A DNA stretch of 64,000 nt from contig NZ_CP016172.1 of assembly GCF_001676725.1 (NCBI RefSeq), positions 4,650,001-4,714,000 of the forward strand. Direction: 5' to 3'. Shown here one piece after another: positions 17,172 through 25,806 of this stretch. The translations under genes and the position numbers were made by a program. The notes under the pieces were generated by a model. That model had not been told where the DNA came from, made no database searches, and worked only from the letters and a program-made list of their open reading frames with translations. The stretch is from Bordetella flabilis (lineage in GTDB: Bacteria > Pseudomonadota > Gammaproteobacteria > Burkholderiales > Burkholderiaceae_B). Every line of letters begins with the position of its first letter. Position 1 is the first letter of the stretch.

Positions 17172-17319
17172 AGAATCTAGCGCGCAGCGCGCGACATGAA
17201 CGCGGCTGCCACTGCGCATCCCGCGACCATCACGGTGTCCGCGGACAGTCCCGTGGGTCTGCAGGCACGCAGAGCATTCTTCCTGGCATTCTTCGCGGCG
17301 TGCCGCCTGGTTCTGGCGG

Positions 17320-18390
17320 TCAAGCCGCCTGCGTCTCCAGCACCGGATAATCGGTGTATCCCACCGGGCTGCAGTTCTCCAGGTCATAGATGGTCGCCGT
17401 ATCCAGAGCGTTCAGCGGCGCGTTGCGCCGCAAGCGTTCGACCAGGTCGGGGTTGGCGATGTACGCCTTGCCGAAAGCCACAGCTTCAGCCTCGCCCCGG
17501 GCCACGATGCCGGCCGCGGCCGCCGCATCGAAGCCATCATTCGCGATGCAAAGTCCGCCGAATTCACGCTTCAGCATGGAGAACAACGCGCCCTCTCCCT
17601 GCGTTTCACGGATGAACAGGAAACCCAGCCCGCGTTCGCCCATGGCGCGCGCCACGTAGCCGAAGGTGCGAGCCGGATCGCTCTCCGTGACGGAATACGA
17701 CGGAGAACGCGGCGCGAGATGCAGGCCGACGCGCTTCGGATCCCAGACTTCCAGCACGGCGTCGATCACCTCCAGCATCAGCCGCGCGCGGTTCTCCACG
17801 CTGCCGCCATACGCGTCCGTGCGGCGATTGGAACCGTCCTGCAGAAACTGGTCGAGCAGGTAGCCATTCGCGCCATGGATGGTGATGCCGTCGAAGCCCG
17901 CGGCCTTGGCGTTGCGCGCGCCCTGGCGGAAGGCGTCGACGATGGCAGGGATTTCGTCCAACCCGAGTTCGCGCGGGACCGGGTACGGTACTTTCGGGCG
18001 CAGCAGGCTGACGTGTCCCTCCGCCGCGATGGCGCTCGGTGCGACCGGCTGACGCCCCTGCAGCAGCAGCGGATGCGAAATACGCCCGACGTGCCAGAGT
18101 TGGGCGGCGATGCGGCCGCCTGCGCCATGCACCGCCTCGGTGATCCGCTTCCAGCCTTCGGTCTGCGCCTGGCTCCAGATACCGGGCACGTGCTGATAGC
18201 CGACGCCATCATCCCTCACGGGCGTGCCCTCGGTAATGATCAATCCGGCCGAAGCTCGCTGTACGTAGTACTCCGCCATTAATGCATTCGGCACGCCGCC
18301 AGGAGCGCGCAGGCGCGTCAAGGGGGCCATGACGATACGGTTGGGCAGATGCAGGTCGCCGATGGAAAGAGGGTCGAAAAGCGTGGTCAT
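17320..18390 (-). CDS. Old Yellow Enzyme-family alkene reductase
   Basis: A 356-residue FMN-dependent TIM-barrel ene-reductase (NemA/xenobiotic reductase type). Marks are NRIVMAPLTRLRA near 17, GLIITEGT near 49, QLWHVGRISHP near 96 (FMN and substrate loop), the His/Asn pair in GITIHGANGYLLDQFLQ near 178, and GGSVENRAR near 205. It reduces activated C=C bonds of quinones, nitro compounds or enals with NAD(P)H. GGAG lies 5 bp before ATG 18390. It is divergent from an HxlR-type regulator, the arrangement seen for electrophile-induced reductases. Confidence 0.93.
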   Translation of the reverse strand: MTTLFDPLSIGDLHLPNRIVMAPLTRLRAPGGVPNALMAEYYVQRASAGLIITEGTPVRDDGVGYQHVPGIWSQAQTEGWKRITEAVHGAGGRIAAQLWHVGRISHPLLLQGRQPVAPSAIAAEGHVSLLRPKVPYPVPRELGLDEIPAIVDAFRQGARNAKAAGFDGITIHGANGYLLDQFLQDGSNRRTDAYGGSVENRARLMLEVIDAVLEVWDPKRVGLHLAPRSPSYSVTESDPARTFGYVARAMGERGLGFLFIRETQGEGALFSMLKREFGGLCIANDGFDAAAAAGIVARGEAEAVAFGKAYIANPDLVERLRRNAPLNALDTATIYDLENCSPVGYTDYPVLETQAA

Positions 18391-18424
18391 AAGCACTCCA
18401 GTGGCGCGTCGCCGGCCGCGGCGC

Positions 18425-18475
18425 ATTGTTTAATGTTGAAACCATAGCAATAGTAGGCCGCAAGGTTTAAAATTG
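18425..18475. promoter_or_regulatory. candidate operator between OYE and HxlR genes
   Basis: The AT-rich patch between the divergent genes contains an interrupted inverted repeat, GTTGAAACC (18434-18442) against GGTTTAAAATTGCAAC (18459-18474). A site for the adjacent HxlR regulator is likely to be here because both promoters must fit in 111 bp, but the half-sites are imperfect. Confidence 0.35.
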
Positions 18476-18501
18476 CAACTCAAAATGGTTCGGAGGCCCG
18501 A

Positions 18502-18843
18502 ATGCGGCGCAAGCGCTTGTGCGAAGACCCCTGCCCCATCGCCCGGTCCCTGGATGTGATCGGTGATTGGTGGAGCCTGCTGATCGTGCGGGAAGCGCTG
18601 CACGGCACCTGCCGTTTCAGCGACTTCCAGCAACGCCTTGGCCTGGCCAGGAACATACTCAGCGCGCGGCTGCGCAAGCTGGTCGAACAGGGCGTGCTGG
18701 AGACGCGCCCCTCGGCCGAGCGCAGCGACCATAACGAATACCACCTGACCGCGAAAGGCCGGGGGCTCGAACCGGTGTTGAGGGCTTTGTATGCCTGGGG
18801 CAAGGAGAATCTTTTCGCCGCCGAAACGGCGTCGGCCGCATGA
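18502..18843 (+). CDS. HxlR-family winged-helix regulator
   Basis: A 113-residue HxlR/MarR-like regulator: the family start CPIARSLDVIGDWWSLLIVRE at about 11-31 with Cys11 in the position used for redox or electrophile sensing in HypR/YodB/QorR-type proteins, the recognition helix NILSARLRKLVEQGVL near 51, and the DHNEYHLTAKG wing. A second cysteine (Cys7) is close. Divergent from the OYE reductase, it is probably its repressor, released by quinones or similar electrophiles; the inducer is inference from relatives. Confidence 0.92.
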   Translation: MRRKRLCEDPCPIARSLDVIGDWWSLLIVREALHGTCRFSDFQQRLGLARNILSARLRKLVEQGVLETRPSAERSDHNEYHLTAKGRGLEPVLRALYAWGKENLFAAETASAA

Positions 18844-18930
18844 ATGCTGCGTGGTGCGGCGGCATTCAGCAGGCAATCTCCTGCCCGGCCTCGAGCGGAA
18901 AGTACCGGCTCGACATGGCCCGGACAGGCA

Positions 18931-18990
18931 AACGGCTCCCTGGCAGGAGCCGTTGCGCATTCCAAGGGGCGGCTTCCTTACGGAAACCGC
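18931..18990 (+). terminator. two tandem hairpins after the HxlR gene
   Basis: AACGGCTCC (18931-18939) pairs perfectly with GGAGCCGTT (18946-18954) around a 6-nt loop. A second hairpin, GGCGGCTTCC/GGAAACCGCC with one mismatch, follows at 18967-18990. Neither has a U-tract, so intrinsic termination is uncertain. Position fits the end of the HxlR transcript. Confidence 0.45.
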
Positions 18991-19080
18991 CAGCGACGTA
19001 CCGACAACGATTCCCCGGCGGAAGCCGTTGCCACGTCCGACGCTTTAAAGCGATGCCGCGGGACGGCGCACGCGAAAAAA

Positions 19081-19494
19081 TCAATGCCCGCGGCGGCTGT
19101 CTTTTTGTCCGCGGCTGCCGGCACTGCCGCCCGGCAAGTCGCCCTGCGCGCCCGGTGCGCCCTTGCTGCCCTCGACGGTGCCCTGCGCGGGCGTGCCGGG
19201 AGCGGGAGAGCCCTGCGGGACCGGCGTCATGGACGGCGTGGCGCCGGTCCCGGGCGTCCCCGGCCGCTGGACGCTGGCGCCCGTGGAGGCACCTGGAGTT
19301 TCGGCGCGTGTACCAGCGCCCGCCGGATTGTTGTTCGGCGCGACGGGACGCGAACTGCCCGACGAAGAACGCGGTTCGGCCGCCTGGACGCTGGCAACGG
19401 CCCAGGGGAACGCCAGCAGCGTCACGGCCACTGCGATGCGCAGCGTCGTCCTCAGCGGACGCGTTTTCGTGGTCTTGAGCGCGGACTGTTTCAT
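19081..19494 (-). CDS. secreted low-complexity Gly/Pro/Ser/Thr-rich protein
   Basis: A 137-residue protein with a clear Sec signal peptide (basic MKQSALKTTKTRPLR, hydrophobic core, cleavage after SVQA near residue 38) and a mature part made almost only of Gly, Pro, Ser, Thr, Ala and Asn, ending in a basic SRRGH tail. No cysteine, no lipobox, no recognised domain. It is probably disordered in the periplasm. CGGAG lies about 9 bp before the ATG. Function unknown. Confidence 0.65.
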   Translation of the reverse strand: MKQSALKTTKTRPLRTTLRIAVAVTLLAFPWAVASVQAAEPRSSSGSSRPVAPNNNPAGAGTRAETPGASTGASVQRPGTPGTGATPSMTPVPQGSPAPGTPAQGTVEGSKGAPGAQGDLPGGSAGSRGQKDSRRGH

Positions 19495-19604
19495 GTGATG
19501 GAACTCCGAAAAGGCGCCCGGCGCCGCCCGGATGCAGGGCGAGCCCGAGCCATGACCGGAATCCGCAATCGGCGTACCTGCCCGACGTTCCTATAATCCC
19601 TGGA

Positions 19605-20540
19605 ATGAACGTAGCCACCCTCCTGAGCCTGCGACATGGCGACGCCAGCGTCGACATCTGCCCATCCCTGGGCGGCACCATATTGCGCTACAGCTGGCGA
19701 GGGATACCCATCCTGCGTCCCAGCGACGGCATACCGCCCATTGCCCGGCTGACGGCGTGCTATCCCCTGCTGCCCTTTTCCAACCGCATTGCCAACGGAC
19801 GGTTGAGCTTTGCAGGCGTCGCACACGCCATCCCGCAAACCGTGGACTACGCGCCTTTGCCCATGCATGGACTGGCATGGCAGCGCCCATGGGAAGTCCA
19901 TAGCCAGGCCAGCGACCGGGCGGTGCTGACGCAGCAGTACGTGCCCGAGGGTGACGCGCCCGCGTGGCCTTTTCCCTATGCAGCGGAACAGTCGTTTACG
20001 CTGGACGAGAATGGCCTGCATGTCACCCTCTCGGTGCGCAACACCGGTGGAACGCCGGCGCCCGCCGGCCTGGGCTGGCATCCCTACTTTCCTCGTACGC
20101 CGCTCACGCGGATATGGGCGGACGTCGAGCAAATGTGGGTGAACAACGAGGCCAACCTGCCGTTGCGGCTGGAGCCTGCGGCGGCGGCGTTGGCCACGGG
20201 CCAATTGGCGACAGCAACCGACTACGACAACGTCTTCCGCGGCTTCAAGGGCCGGGCGCGTGTCGTCTGGCCCGAGCGCGGGACCGCCGTGACGCTGCGC
20301 ACGGACACGGCCCTGAGTCACCTCGTCATTTTCACGCCCGTGGGCAAGCCGCATCTGGCCGTCGAGCCCGTAACGCATATGACGGACGCCTTCAACCGTT
20401 ATACGGCCGCGGGGGGCCATGCCGTGCCGGGCATCGACCCCGCCACCGGCACGGCCGTGCTGGCGCCGGAGGCCATGCTCAAGGTCGCCATGTCGTTGCT
20501 GCCCTCGCGCTGGACCGATGGCGAGGCGACACATGGCTAG
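19605..20540 (+). CDS. aldose 1-epimerase family protein
   Basis: A 311-residue beta-sandwich mutarotase-like protein. Typical elements are PLLPFSNRIANGRLSF near 50 (substrate Asn-Arg), MHGLAWQRPW near 87 (catalytic His), GWHPYFP near 155 (second His) and AVEPVTHMTDAFN near 246 (general base Glu). It interconverts alpha and beta anomers of a hexose or a related sugar. It is a stand-alone gene; the mutarotase substrate is not defined. Confidence 0.88.
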   Translation: MNVATLLSLRHGDASVDICPSLGGTILRYSWRGIPILRPSDGIPPIARLTACYPLLPFSNRIANGRLSFAGVAHAIPQTVDYAPLPMHGLAWQRPWEVHSQASDRAVLTQQYVPEGDAPAWPFPYAAEQSFTLDENGLHVTLSVRNTGGTPAPAGLGWHPYFPRTPLTRIWADVEQMWVNNEANLPLRLEPAAAALATGQLATATDYDNVFRGFKGRARVVWPERGTAVTLRTDTALSHLVIFTPVGKPHLAVEPVTHMTDAFNRYTAAGGHAVPGIDPATGTAVLAPEAMLKVAMSLLPSRWTDGEATHG

Positions 20541-20670
20541 GACCGTGCGCCTCGACACACCGGCGGGCGGCCAGCCCAGCCGCAAGAACGTGGCCGTGGC
20601 AAACGACCTGACACAATGCCGGCCTGCGCACGGCCGACGCCGCCCACCGCCCCGATAGCCAGGAGCAGCC

Positions 20671-21270
20671 ATGGACCCGTCCGTCATTGAAGCGATCGCG
20701 CGCTGGCCCAACGTGCCGGCGGTGGCCGGGTGGCTGTCGCTGGACAGCGCCGGGCAGTGGCGCCTGCATCCACAAGGCGATGCAGCGGGCGGCGGAGCCG
20801 GCGAGCCTATCGGCAACGCGTCCATCCTGGCCTTCATCGGCCGCAATTACGGACATGACGCACAAGGCCGCTGGTTTTTCCAGAACGGGCCGCAACGCGT
20901 CTACGTGCGGCTGGACGCGGCGCCCTACATTCTGCGCACCGGCGTGGACGGCGCGACGCTGGAAACCCACACCGGCGTGCCGGTGCGCGAGGTCTCGGCG
21001 TGGTTCCTGGACGAGGCGCATCGCCTCTATGCGAACACCGACGTGGGACCCGGCATGGTGGCCGGCCGCGATGTACCTGCATTGATCGACGCCATGCGCC
21101 TGGAAGACGGCTCGCCCGCCCTGGATGCCGCCGCCCAGCTGGACGGCGATGTGCCGCTGATGGTGCGCCACCTTACGGCGCCCTGCGCGGTGCCCTTGCA
21201 CCGCGCGCCGCGCGGCGCGTTGGAACAGCGCCTGGGCTTCGTCGCCGTCCCCGAGGCCGACCCGCGCTAA
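20671..21270 (+). CDS. conserved hypothetical protein (about 200 residues)
   Basis: A 199-residue soluble protein with no signal peptide or membrane segment. I do not recognise a named domain. The middle is compositionally normal (FIGRNYGHDAQGRWFFQNGPQ and VYVRLDAAPYILRT), arguing for a folded protein. CAGGAG stands just before the start. It precedes the Nudix gene by about 43 bp on the same strand and may be cotranscribed with it. Confidence 0.75.
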   Translation: MDPSVIEAIARWPNVPAVAGWLSLDSAGQWRLHPQGDAAGGGAGEPIGNASILAFIGRNYGHDAQGRWFFQNGPQRVYVRLDAAPYILRTGVDGATLETHTGVPVREVSAWFLDEAHRLYANTDVGPGMVAGRDVPALIDAMRLEDGSPALDAAAQLDGDVPLMVRHLTAPCAVPLHRAPRGALEQRLGFVAVPEADPR

Positions 21271-21313
21271 GGGCGTCACACTGGCACGCGGGCAAGCCGT
21301 TAGAATCGTCGTC

Positions 21314-21892
21314 ATGACCGCAAAGCCCCCCTCCTACTTTCCGGCCCCGCGCCGCGCCCGCTACTGTAGCCAGTGCGGATCGCCGGTCGCCCGCCGCATC
21401 CCGGAAGGCGACAACCGCGAACGCGATATCTGTGACCACTGCGGCGCCATCCATTACCAGAATCCACGCGTCGTGGTAGGCACGGTCCCGATATGGGAGG
21501 ACCGTATCCTGCTCTGCCGCCGGGCTATCGAACCTCGCTACGACACCTGGACCCTGCCCGCCGGCTTCATGGAGCTGGGCGAGACCACCGCCCAGGGTGC
21601 GGCGCGCGAGACCCTCGAAGAGTCCGGCGCCCGGGTGCAGTTGGGAGGCCTCTTCACCGTGATCGATGTACCCCAGGTGGACCAGGTGCACATCTACTAT
21701 CTGGCGCACGCACTCGGGCCGGACCTGGCGCCCGGCCCGGAAAGCCTGGACGCCCGCTACTACAAGGAGTCGGACATACCGTGGGACGAACTCTCGTTCC
21801 GCAGCGTGGTCACGACCTTGCAGCACTTCCTGGACGACCGTCGCCGGGGCGTCTTCGAACCGCACCGCTATTCGCTCGAATCGCATCATTGA
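21314..21892 (+). CDS. Nudix hydrolase with N-terminal zinc ribbon
   Basis: A 192-residue protein. A CSQC...CDHC zinc ribbon (about residues 18-43) precedes a Nudix fold; the Nudix box GX5EX7REUXEEXGU is intact from [20 protein letters not shown] onward (near residues 83-105). The combination resembles NudC-like/NUDIX_2 zinc-ribbon hydrolases acting on NAD(H) or nucleoside diphosphates, but the substrate is not defined. Its stop overlaps the TTG start of aat. Confidence 0.9.
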   Translation: MTAKPPSYFPAPRRARYCSQCGSPVARRIPEGDNRERDICDHCGAIHYQNPRVVVGTVPIWEDRILLCRRAIEPRYDTWTLPAGFMELGETTAQGAARETLEESGARVQLGGLFTVIDVPQVDQVHIYYLAHALGPDLAPGPESLDARYYKESDIPWDELSFRSVVTTLQHFLDDRRRGVFEPHRYSLESHH

Positions 21893-22644
21893 AACTGCCC
21901 TGGGTAGATCCCGATACGCCGCTGCCGCCGGTCGAATCCGCGATGAGCGAACCCGACGGCCTGCTGGCGGCCGGCGCCGACCTGTCGGTGCAACGCCTGA
22001 CCGAAGCCTATGCCAAGGGCGTGTTTCCCTGGTATGCGGAAGGCGAACCGGTGTTGTGGTGGTCGCCGAATCCACGCATGGTGCTGGCGTGCGAGGAATT
22101 CCAGGTTTCCCATTCGCTCGGCAAATTGCTGCGCCGACTGGCGCGTGAGGAACATCGGCGCGACGCGCGCGTCCAGGTGCGTGTCGACACCGCTTTCGAT
22201 CGCGTGCTCGAAGCCTGTGCGGCGCCGCGCGATGGCAAGCCGGGCACGTGGATTACCGACGACATGCGGCAAGCCTACTCGGCGTGGCACCGCGCCGGCG
22301 CCGCGCATAGCGTCGAGACGTGGGTGAACGGCAAGCTGTGCGCGGGACTGTATGGCATCAGCCTGGGCAGGATGTTCTATGGCGAGTCGATGTTCACGCG
22401 CATCACGGACGGATCGAAGATCGCGCTTGCCCACCTGGTGCGCTTCCTGGCCGGCCACGACGTGCCATGGATCGATTGCCAGCAGCAGACCCACCATCTC
22501 GCCAGCCTGGGCGCGCGCCCCGTGCCAAGGCCGCATTTCGTAGCGCGCGTGGCCGTACTGGTAGCGCAGCCCGGGCCGCCATGGCAACGTGGCAGGCTGG
22601 ACACGCAGGGACGCCTACTACCCTTGGACGACGCGACGGTTTAG
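21889..22644 (+). CDS. aat: leucyl/phenylalanyl-tRNA-protein transferase
   Basis: A 251-residue Aat. The family core is present: the N-terminal [16 protein letters not shown], then [35 protein letters not shown], and the catalytic region [18 protein letters not shown]. It adds Leu or Phe to proteins with N-terminal Lys or Arg, marking them for ClpS/ClpAP. The TTG at 21889 gives the conserved start and overlaps the Nudix stop (aTTGA), so coupling is likely; an internal ATG would delete the conserved N-terminus. bpt follows 59 bp on. Confidence 0.93.
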   Translation: MKLPWVDPDTPLPPVESAMSEPDGLLAAGADLSVQRLTEAYAKGVFPWYAEGEPVLWWSPNPRMVLACEEFQVSHSLGKLLRRLAREEHRRDARVQVRVDTAFDRVLEACAAPRDGKPGTWITDDMRQAYSAWHRAGAAHSVETWVNGKLCAGLYGISLGRMFYGESMFTRITDGSKIALAHLVRFLAGHDVPWIDCQQQTHHLASLGARPVPRPHFVARVAVLVAQPGPPWQRGRLDTQGRLLPLDDATV

Positions 22645-22703
22645 CGGCTTGGCGTTATCATGTCCCGACCGTCGCAGGGATCCATGCCCGCCGGCGGGCG
22701 CGC

Positions 22704-23444
22704 ATGAGTCAGCTCAAAGAACTCCCTTTCTCCACCTTGCAGTTCTATGCCACGGCGCCTTACCCGTGCAGCTACCTGCCGGGGCGCCAGGCGCGCTCCC
22801 AGGTAGCTGCCCCGGGGCACCTGATCCATGCGGGCACCTACTCCCAACTGGTGGAACAGGGTTTTCGGCGCAGCGGGCTGTTCACCTACCGGCCGCACTG
22901 CGACGGCTGCCAGGCATGCATCCCGGTGCGCGTGGACACGGTACGCTTCGCGCCCAACCGCAGCCAGCGCCGCGCCTGGAAACGCCATGGCGATTTGCAG
23001 TCTTTCGTCGCCGAGCTGGCATGGTCCCCTGAACACTATGAGCTGTACACCCGCTACCAGCAGGGCCGCCATCCCGGCGGGGGCATGGACGAGGACAGCC
23101 GCACGCAATACGCCCAGTTCCTGCTGACCAGCCGCGTCAACACCCGCCTGGTGGAATTCCGCACGCCGCAAGGCATGCTGGCCATGGTGTCCATCATTGA
23201 TGTGCTGGATGAAGGCTTGTCGTCGGTCTATACGTTCTACGACCCGGAGATGGCGGGCAGCCTGGGCACCTACAGCATTCTGTGGCAGATCGAACAGTGC
23301 CGCGCATTGAATCTGCCGTGGCTGTATCTCGGCTACTGGATCGAGGCCAGCCGCAAGATGGCATACAAGGCCAGCTTCCAGCCGGCCGAGTTCCTCGTCG
23401 GCGGGATCTGGCAAAGCGCGGACGACGGCGCGCCGGCACGGTAA
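22704..23444 (+). CDS. bpt: aspartate/glutamate leucyltransferase (Bpt)
   Basis: A 246-residue arginyl-tRNA-protein-transferase-fold enzyme of the bacterial Bpt type, which transfers Leu to N-terminal Asp or Glu. The N-terminal domain has [16 protein letters not shown] and the cysteine cluster [13 protein letters not shown] near residue 67; the C-terminal GNAT-like domain has [10 protein letters not shown] and YLGYWI near 215. With aat it makes a complete N-degron module in one operon. Confidence 0.93.
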   Translation: MSQLKELPFSTLQFYATAPYPCSYLPGRQARSQVAAPGHLIHAGTYSQLVEQGFRRSGLFTYRPHCDGCQACIPVRVDTVRFAPNRSQRRAWKRHGDLQSFVAELAWSPEHYELYTRYQQGRHPGGGMDEDSRTQYAQFLLTSRVNTRLVEFRTPQGMLAMVSIIDVLDEGLSSVYTFYDPEMAGSLGTYSILWQIEQCRALNLPWLYLGYWIEASRKMAYKASFQPAEFLVGGIWQSADDGAPAR

Positions 23445-23450
23445 CGACCG

Positions 23451-23511
23451 TAGCCTTACGGAAGGTCGGCGCGGCAAGGGCCCTAGCCTTGCGGGAAGGC
23501 CGGCGCGGCAA
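23451..23511. repeat. imperfect 33-bp tandem repeat
   Basis: TAGCCTTACGGAAGGTCGGC and following GCGGCAA (23451-23477) recur as TAGCCTTGCGGGAAGGCCGG and following CGCGGCAA (23484-23511), spaced 33 bp apart, in the gap between bpt and pyrD. It looks like a recent tandem duplication with a few substitutions. Confidence 0.7.
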
Positions 23512-23589
23512 CGATGGGGCCTCGGCTGTGCGGCCTGTGCCACGGTCCGGGTATCTCGGCCGCTCCGGATGGCTCTACAATGCCGCCCC

Positions 23590-24639
23590 ATGTCTATCCT
23601 GTTCCACGCCTATCCCCTCGCGCGCCGGGCCTTGTTCGCCATGGACGCCGAAACCGCGCACGACATCACGCTGAAGTCCCTGCAGCGGGCCTACGAGTGC
23701 GGCGCGACCCGTGCCCTTTTGCATGCCGCGCCGCTGGCGCCGGTCAACGTGATGGGCCTGCGCCTGCCGAACGCGGTGGGCCTGGCCGCCGGCCTGGACA
23801 AGAACGGCGCCTATATCGATGCGCTGGGCAACCTGGGCTTCGGTTTCGTGGAAGTGGGCACCGTCACGCCGCGTCCGCAGCCGGGCAATCCCAAGCCACG
23901 GCTGTTCCGCCTCCCCAGCGCCAATGCGTTGATCAATCGCCTGGGTTTCAACAACCTGGGGCTGGACGCCTTCATCGCGAATGTGACGCGCAGCCAGTGG
24001 CGCGCGCGGGGCGGCGTGCTGGGCTTGAATATCGGCAAGAACGCCGACACGCCCATCGCTCAGGCCGCGGACGATTACCTGAAGGGTCTGCGCGGCGTGT
24101 ATGCGCATGCGGATTATGTCACCGTCAATATTTCGTCGCCCAATACGCAGAACCTGCGCTCGCTGCAAGGCGGCGACGAACTGGGCGATCTGCTGTCGCG
24201 CCTGCAGGACGCACGCAAGGCCCTGGCCGACACGCATGGCCGTCACGTGCCGCTGGCAGTGAAGATTGCCCCGGATCTGACCGACGACCAGGTCGACGCG
24301 ATCGCCGATATCCTGCCTCGTCACGGTGTGGACGGCATCATCGCGACGAACACCACGCTGTCGCGCCAGGCCGTGGCCGGCCTGCCCCACGCCGACGAAG
24401 CCGGCGGACTGTCCGGCCCGCCCGTACATGAACTGAGCCTGGCGGTGATCGCGCGCCTGCGGCAACGCCTGGGGTCTGCGCTGTCGATCATCGGCGTGGG
24501 CGGCATTCACAACGGCCGCCACGCGGCCGAAAAGATCGCCGCGGGCGCCAACGCCGTGCAGCTATACACCGGGCTCATCTATCGCGGCCCGGCGCTGGTC
24601 CACGAATGTGTGCGCGCCACCGCCGTGCGTGCCGGCTGA
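23590..24639 (+). CDS. pyrD: dihydroorotate dehydrogenase (quinone)
   Basis: A 349-residue class 2 PyrD, the membrane-associated FMN enzyme that feeds electrons from dihydroorotate to ubiquinone in pyrimidine synthesis. The N-terminal amphipathic helix region ([21 protein letters not shown]) is present, then [11 protein letters not shown] near 63, [20 protein letters not shown], the class 2 catalytic serine region NISSPNT near 178, and IGVGGI near 302. ATG 23590 gives the standard start; the upstream ATG 23569 adds seven unsupported residues. Confidence 0.95.
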   Translation: MSILFHAYPLARRALFAMDAETAHDITLKSLQRAYECGATRALLHAAPLAPVNVMGLRLPNAVGLAAGLDKNGAYIDALGNLGFGFVEVGTVTPRPQPGNPKPRLFRLPSANALINRLGFNNLGLDAFIANVTRSQWRARGGVLGLNIGKNADTPIAQAADDYLKGLRGVYAHADYVTVNISSPNTQNLRSLQGGDELGDLLSRLQDARKALADTHGRHVPLAVKIAPDLTDDQVDAIADILPRHGVDGIIATNTTLSRQAVAGLPHADEAGGLSGPPVHELSLAVIARLRQRLGSALSIIGVGGIHNGRHAAEKIAAGANAVQLYTGLIYRGPALVHECVRATAVRAG

Positions 24640-24742
24640 CTCGTCCAAGGCCCCCGGCAGTTGCCCTCGCGCCCGGGCTGTCCGGGGACGGTGGGCACGC
24701 GCGTACGCGTCGCGGGCGCCGTCCGCCACGCGGGACGCGCGC

Positions 24743-24768
24743 AAAAAAGGGCCGCCCTAGGGCGGCCC
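24743..24768 (-). terminator. intrinsic terminator of the phasin gene
   Basis: On the minus strand GGGCCGCC-CTAG-GGCGGCCC forms a tight hairpin (24749-24768) followed at once by six T residues (24743-24748). It sits 58 bp past the phasin stop codon. Confidence 0.9.
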
Positions 24769-24825
24769 ACGTTCCAGCTCTGCTCAAACGAAGTACAGCA
24801 ATGACGCCGGAGCGTCAGGCCGCGC

Positions 24826-25410
24826 TCAGGCAGCGGCGCGACGGCTACGCGGCGTAGCAACCTTGTTGGCGGCATCGGCGGCATCCGACGCAGCCTTGAA
24901 AGTCGCGTTGGCGGCGGCATTCAGGTTGGACTCGGCGACTTCGGCGGCCTGCTTGGCGGCCTTGGTCAGCGAATCGTACGCGCTGGTGGCGGTGGCCAGC
25001 GAAGACTTCATCAGGGCGACGGCGCCTTCCGTGCCGGTGGGGGCGTTGCGTGCCAACTGGTCCATGGCTTCGGACAACTGCGCCTGGTTTTCAGCGATCT
25101 GTTCTTCGCTGAGCTTGACCAGTTCGCCCTGCACGCCGGCGAAAATGTCATACACATGCTTACCGTAGGCCAGGGCCTTTTCCGCGCCCGGCTGTACCAG
25201 GCTGGTGGAGAACGCCACGGCTTCCTGGGGATCCTTGACTTCGGCGGCCTGCTGCGAGCGCAGCGCGACTTCGTCGATCGTTGCCTTGATGACCTTCAGA
25301 TTCAGGTCGACCAGCTTTTCGAAACCCGAGAACAGGGCAGCTTGCGTGGCGATCAGCGCGTTGACGTTGGCTTTCTGGCGGGACAGCACTTGTTGGGGAA
25401 TAGCACTCAT
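24826..25410 (-). CDS. phaP: phasin family protein
   Basis: A 194-residue phasin that coats polyhydroxyalkanoate granules. The N-terminal phasin_2 region is clear (KANVNALIATQAALFSGFEK, then LVDLNLKVIKATIDEV), followed by long amphipathic helices with heptad-like leucines and an alanine-rich C-terminal tail ending in a basic PRSRRAAA. GAGGAG lies 8 bp before the ATG. Its promoter is bracketed by PhaR-like boxes (see 25542-25608). The gene indicates the organism stores PHA. Confidence 0.93.
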   Translation of the reverse strand: MSAIPQQVLSRQKANVNALIATQAALFSGFEKLVDLNLKVIKATIDEVALRSQQAAEVKDPQEAVAFSTSLVQPGAEKALAYGKHVYDIFAGVQGELVKLSEEQIAENQAQLSEAMDQLARNAPTGTEGAVALMKSSLATATSAYDSLTKAAKQAAEVAESNLNAAANATFKAASDAADAANKVATPRSRRAAA

Positions 25411-25541
25411 TGATCAATCTCCTCGAGGTGCCCCTTCGCGGGGGGCAGAAAAATGGCTTGCGGGCCGTTACGAATCAGAGGCGGCGCCCATGAGGGGCGT
25501 TTGCCCCGGCTCGCGGCCGACTGCTGCGTCCCGAGCCGTTG

Positions 25542-25608
25542 TTGCACTGCACAAATGCCATTTTAGGCCACGAGGATTTACTGTCAAGGACTATTTGTGC
25601 GACGCAAC
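25542..25608 (-). promoter_or_regulatory. phasin promoter flanked by inverted TGC-N3-GCA boxes
   Basis: On the minus strand TTGACA (25582-25587) and TAAAAT (25560-25565) form a sigma-70 promoter with a 16-bp spacer. One box, TGCACTGCA (25543-25551), covers the expected start site; a second, TGCGACGCA (25598-25606), sits just upstream of -35. The two 15-bp neighbourhoods are inverted copies matching at 13 of 15 positions. PhaR is known to bind TGC-rich palindromes at phasin promoters and to leave when PHA granules appear; assignment of these boxes to PhaR is inference. Confidence 0.7.
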
Positions 25609-25749
25609 AAAGTAAAACATCTTCGTCGCGCACGCGGCGTGTCCCCTGGACGCCATTGGAGAAAAGATAGAGTCGCCGGGAGCCGAACGCAACATGGGGA
25701 AACAACTAAGGTGACGTGTCCCCCGTTCTTGCCTAGACTGGACGCGTGC

Positions 25750-25765
25750 GAGTGGCTGACCACTC
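25750..25765. promoter_or_regulatory. inverted repeat upstream of a Bug gene
   Basis: GAGTGG-CTGA-CCACTC is a perfect 6-bp inverted repeat 41 bp upstream of the Bug start codon. It could be an operator or a leader hairpin. The rest of 25609-25806 holds only the ribosome-binding site CAGGAG and no recognisable gene. Confidence 0.4.
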
Positions 25766-25806
25766 ACAAAAGAACTCCATAATGCATCCGTAATTCAGGA
25801 GACAAC

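Noticed and set aside
17098..17320. tRNA-Cys as an integration site
   Set aside because: No direct repeat of the tRNA 3' end and no integrase gene within the window.
17196..17615. 139-codon plus-strand frame after tRNA-Cys
   Set aside because: No ribosome-binding site, and most of it overlaps the well-supported OYE reductase on the other strand.
20533..20658. 42-codon frame between the epimerase and the hypothetical gene
   Set aside because: No homology sense, no ribosome site, biased composition.
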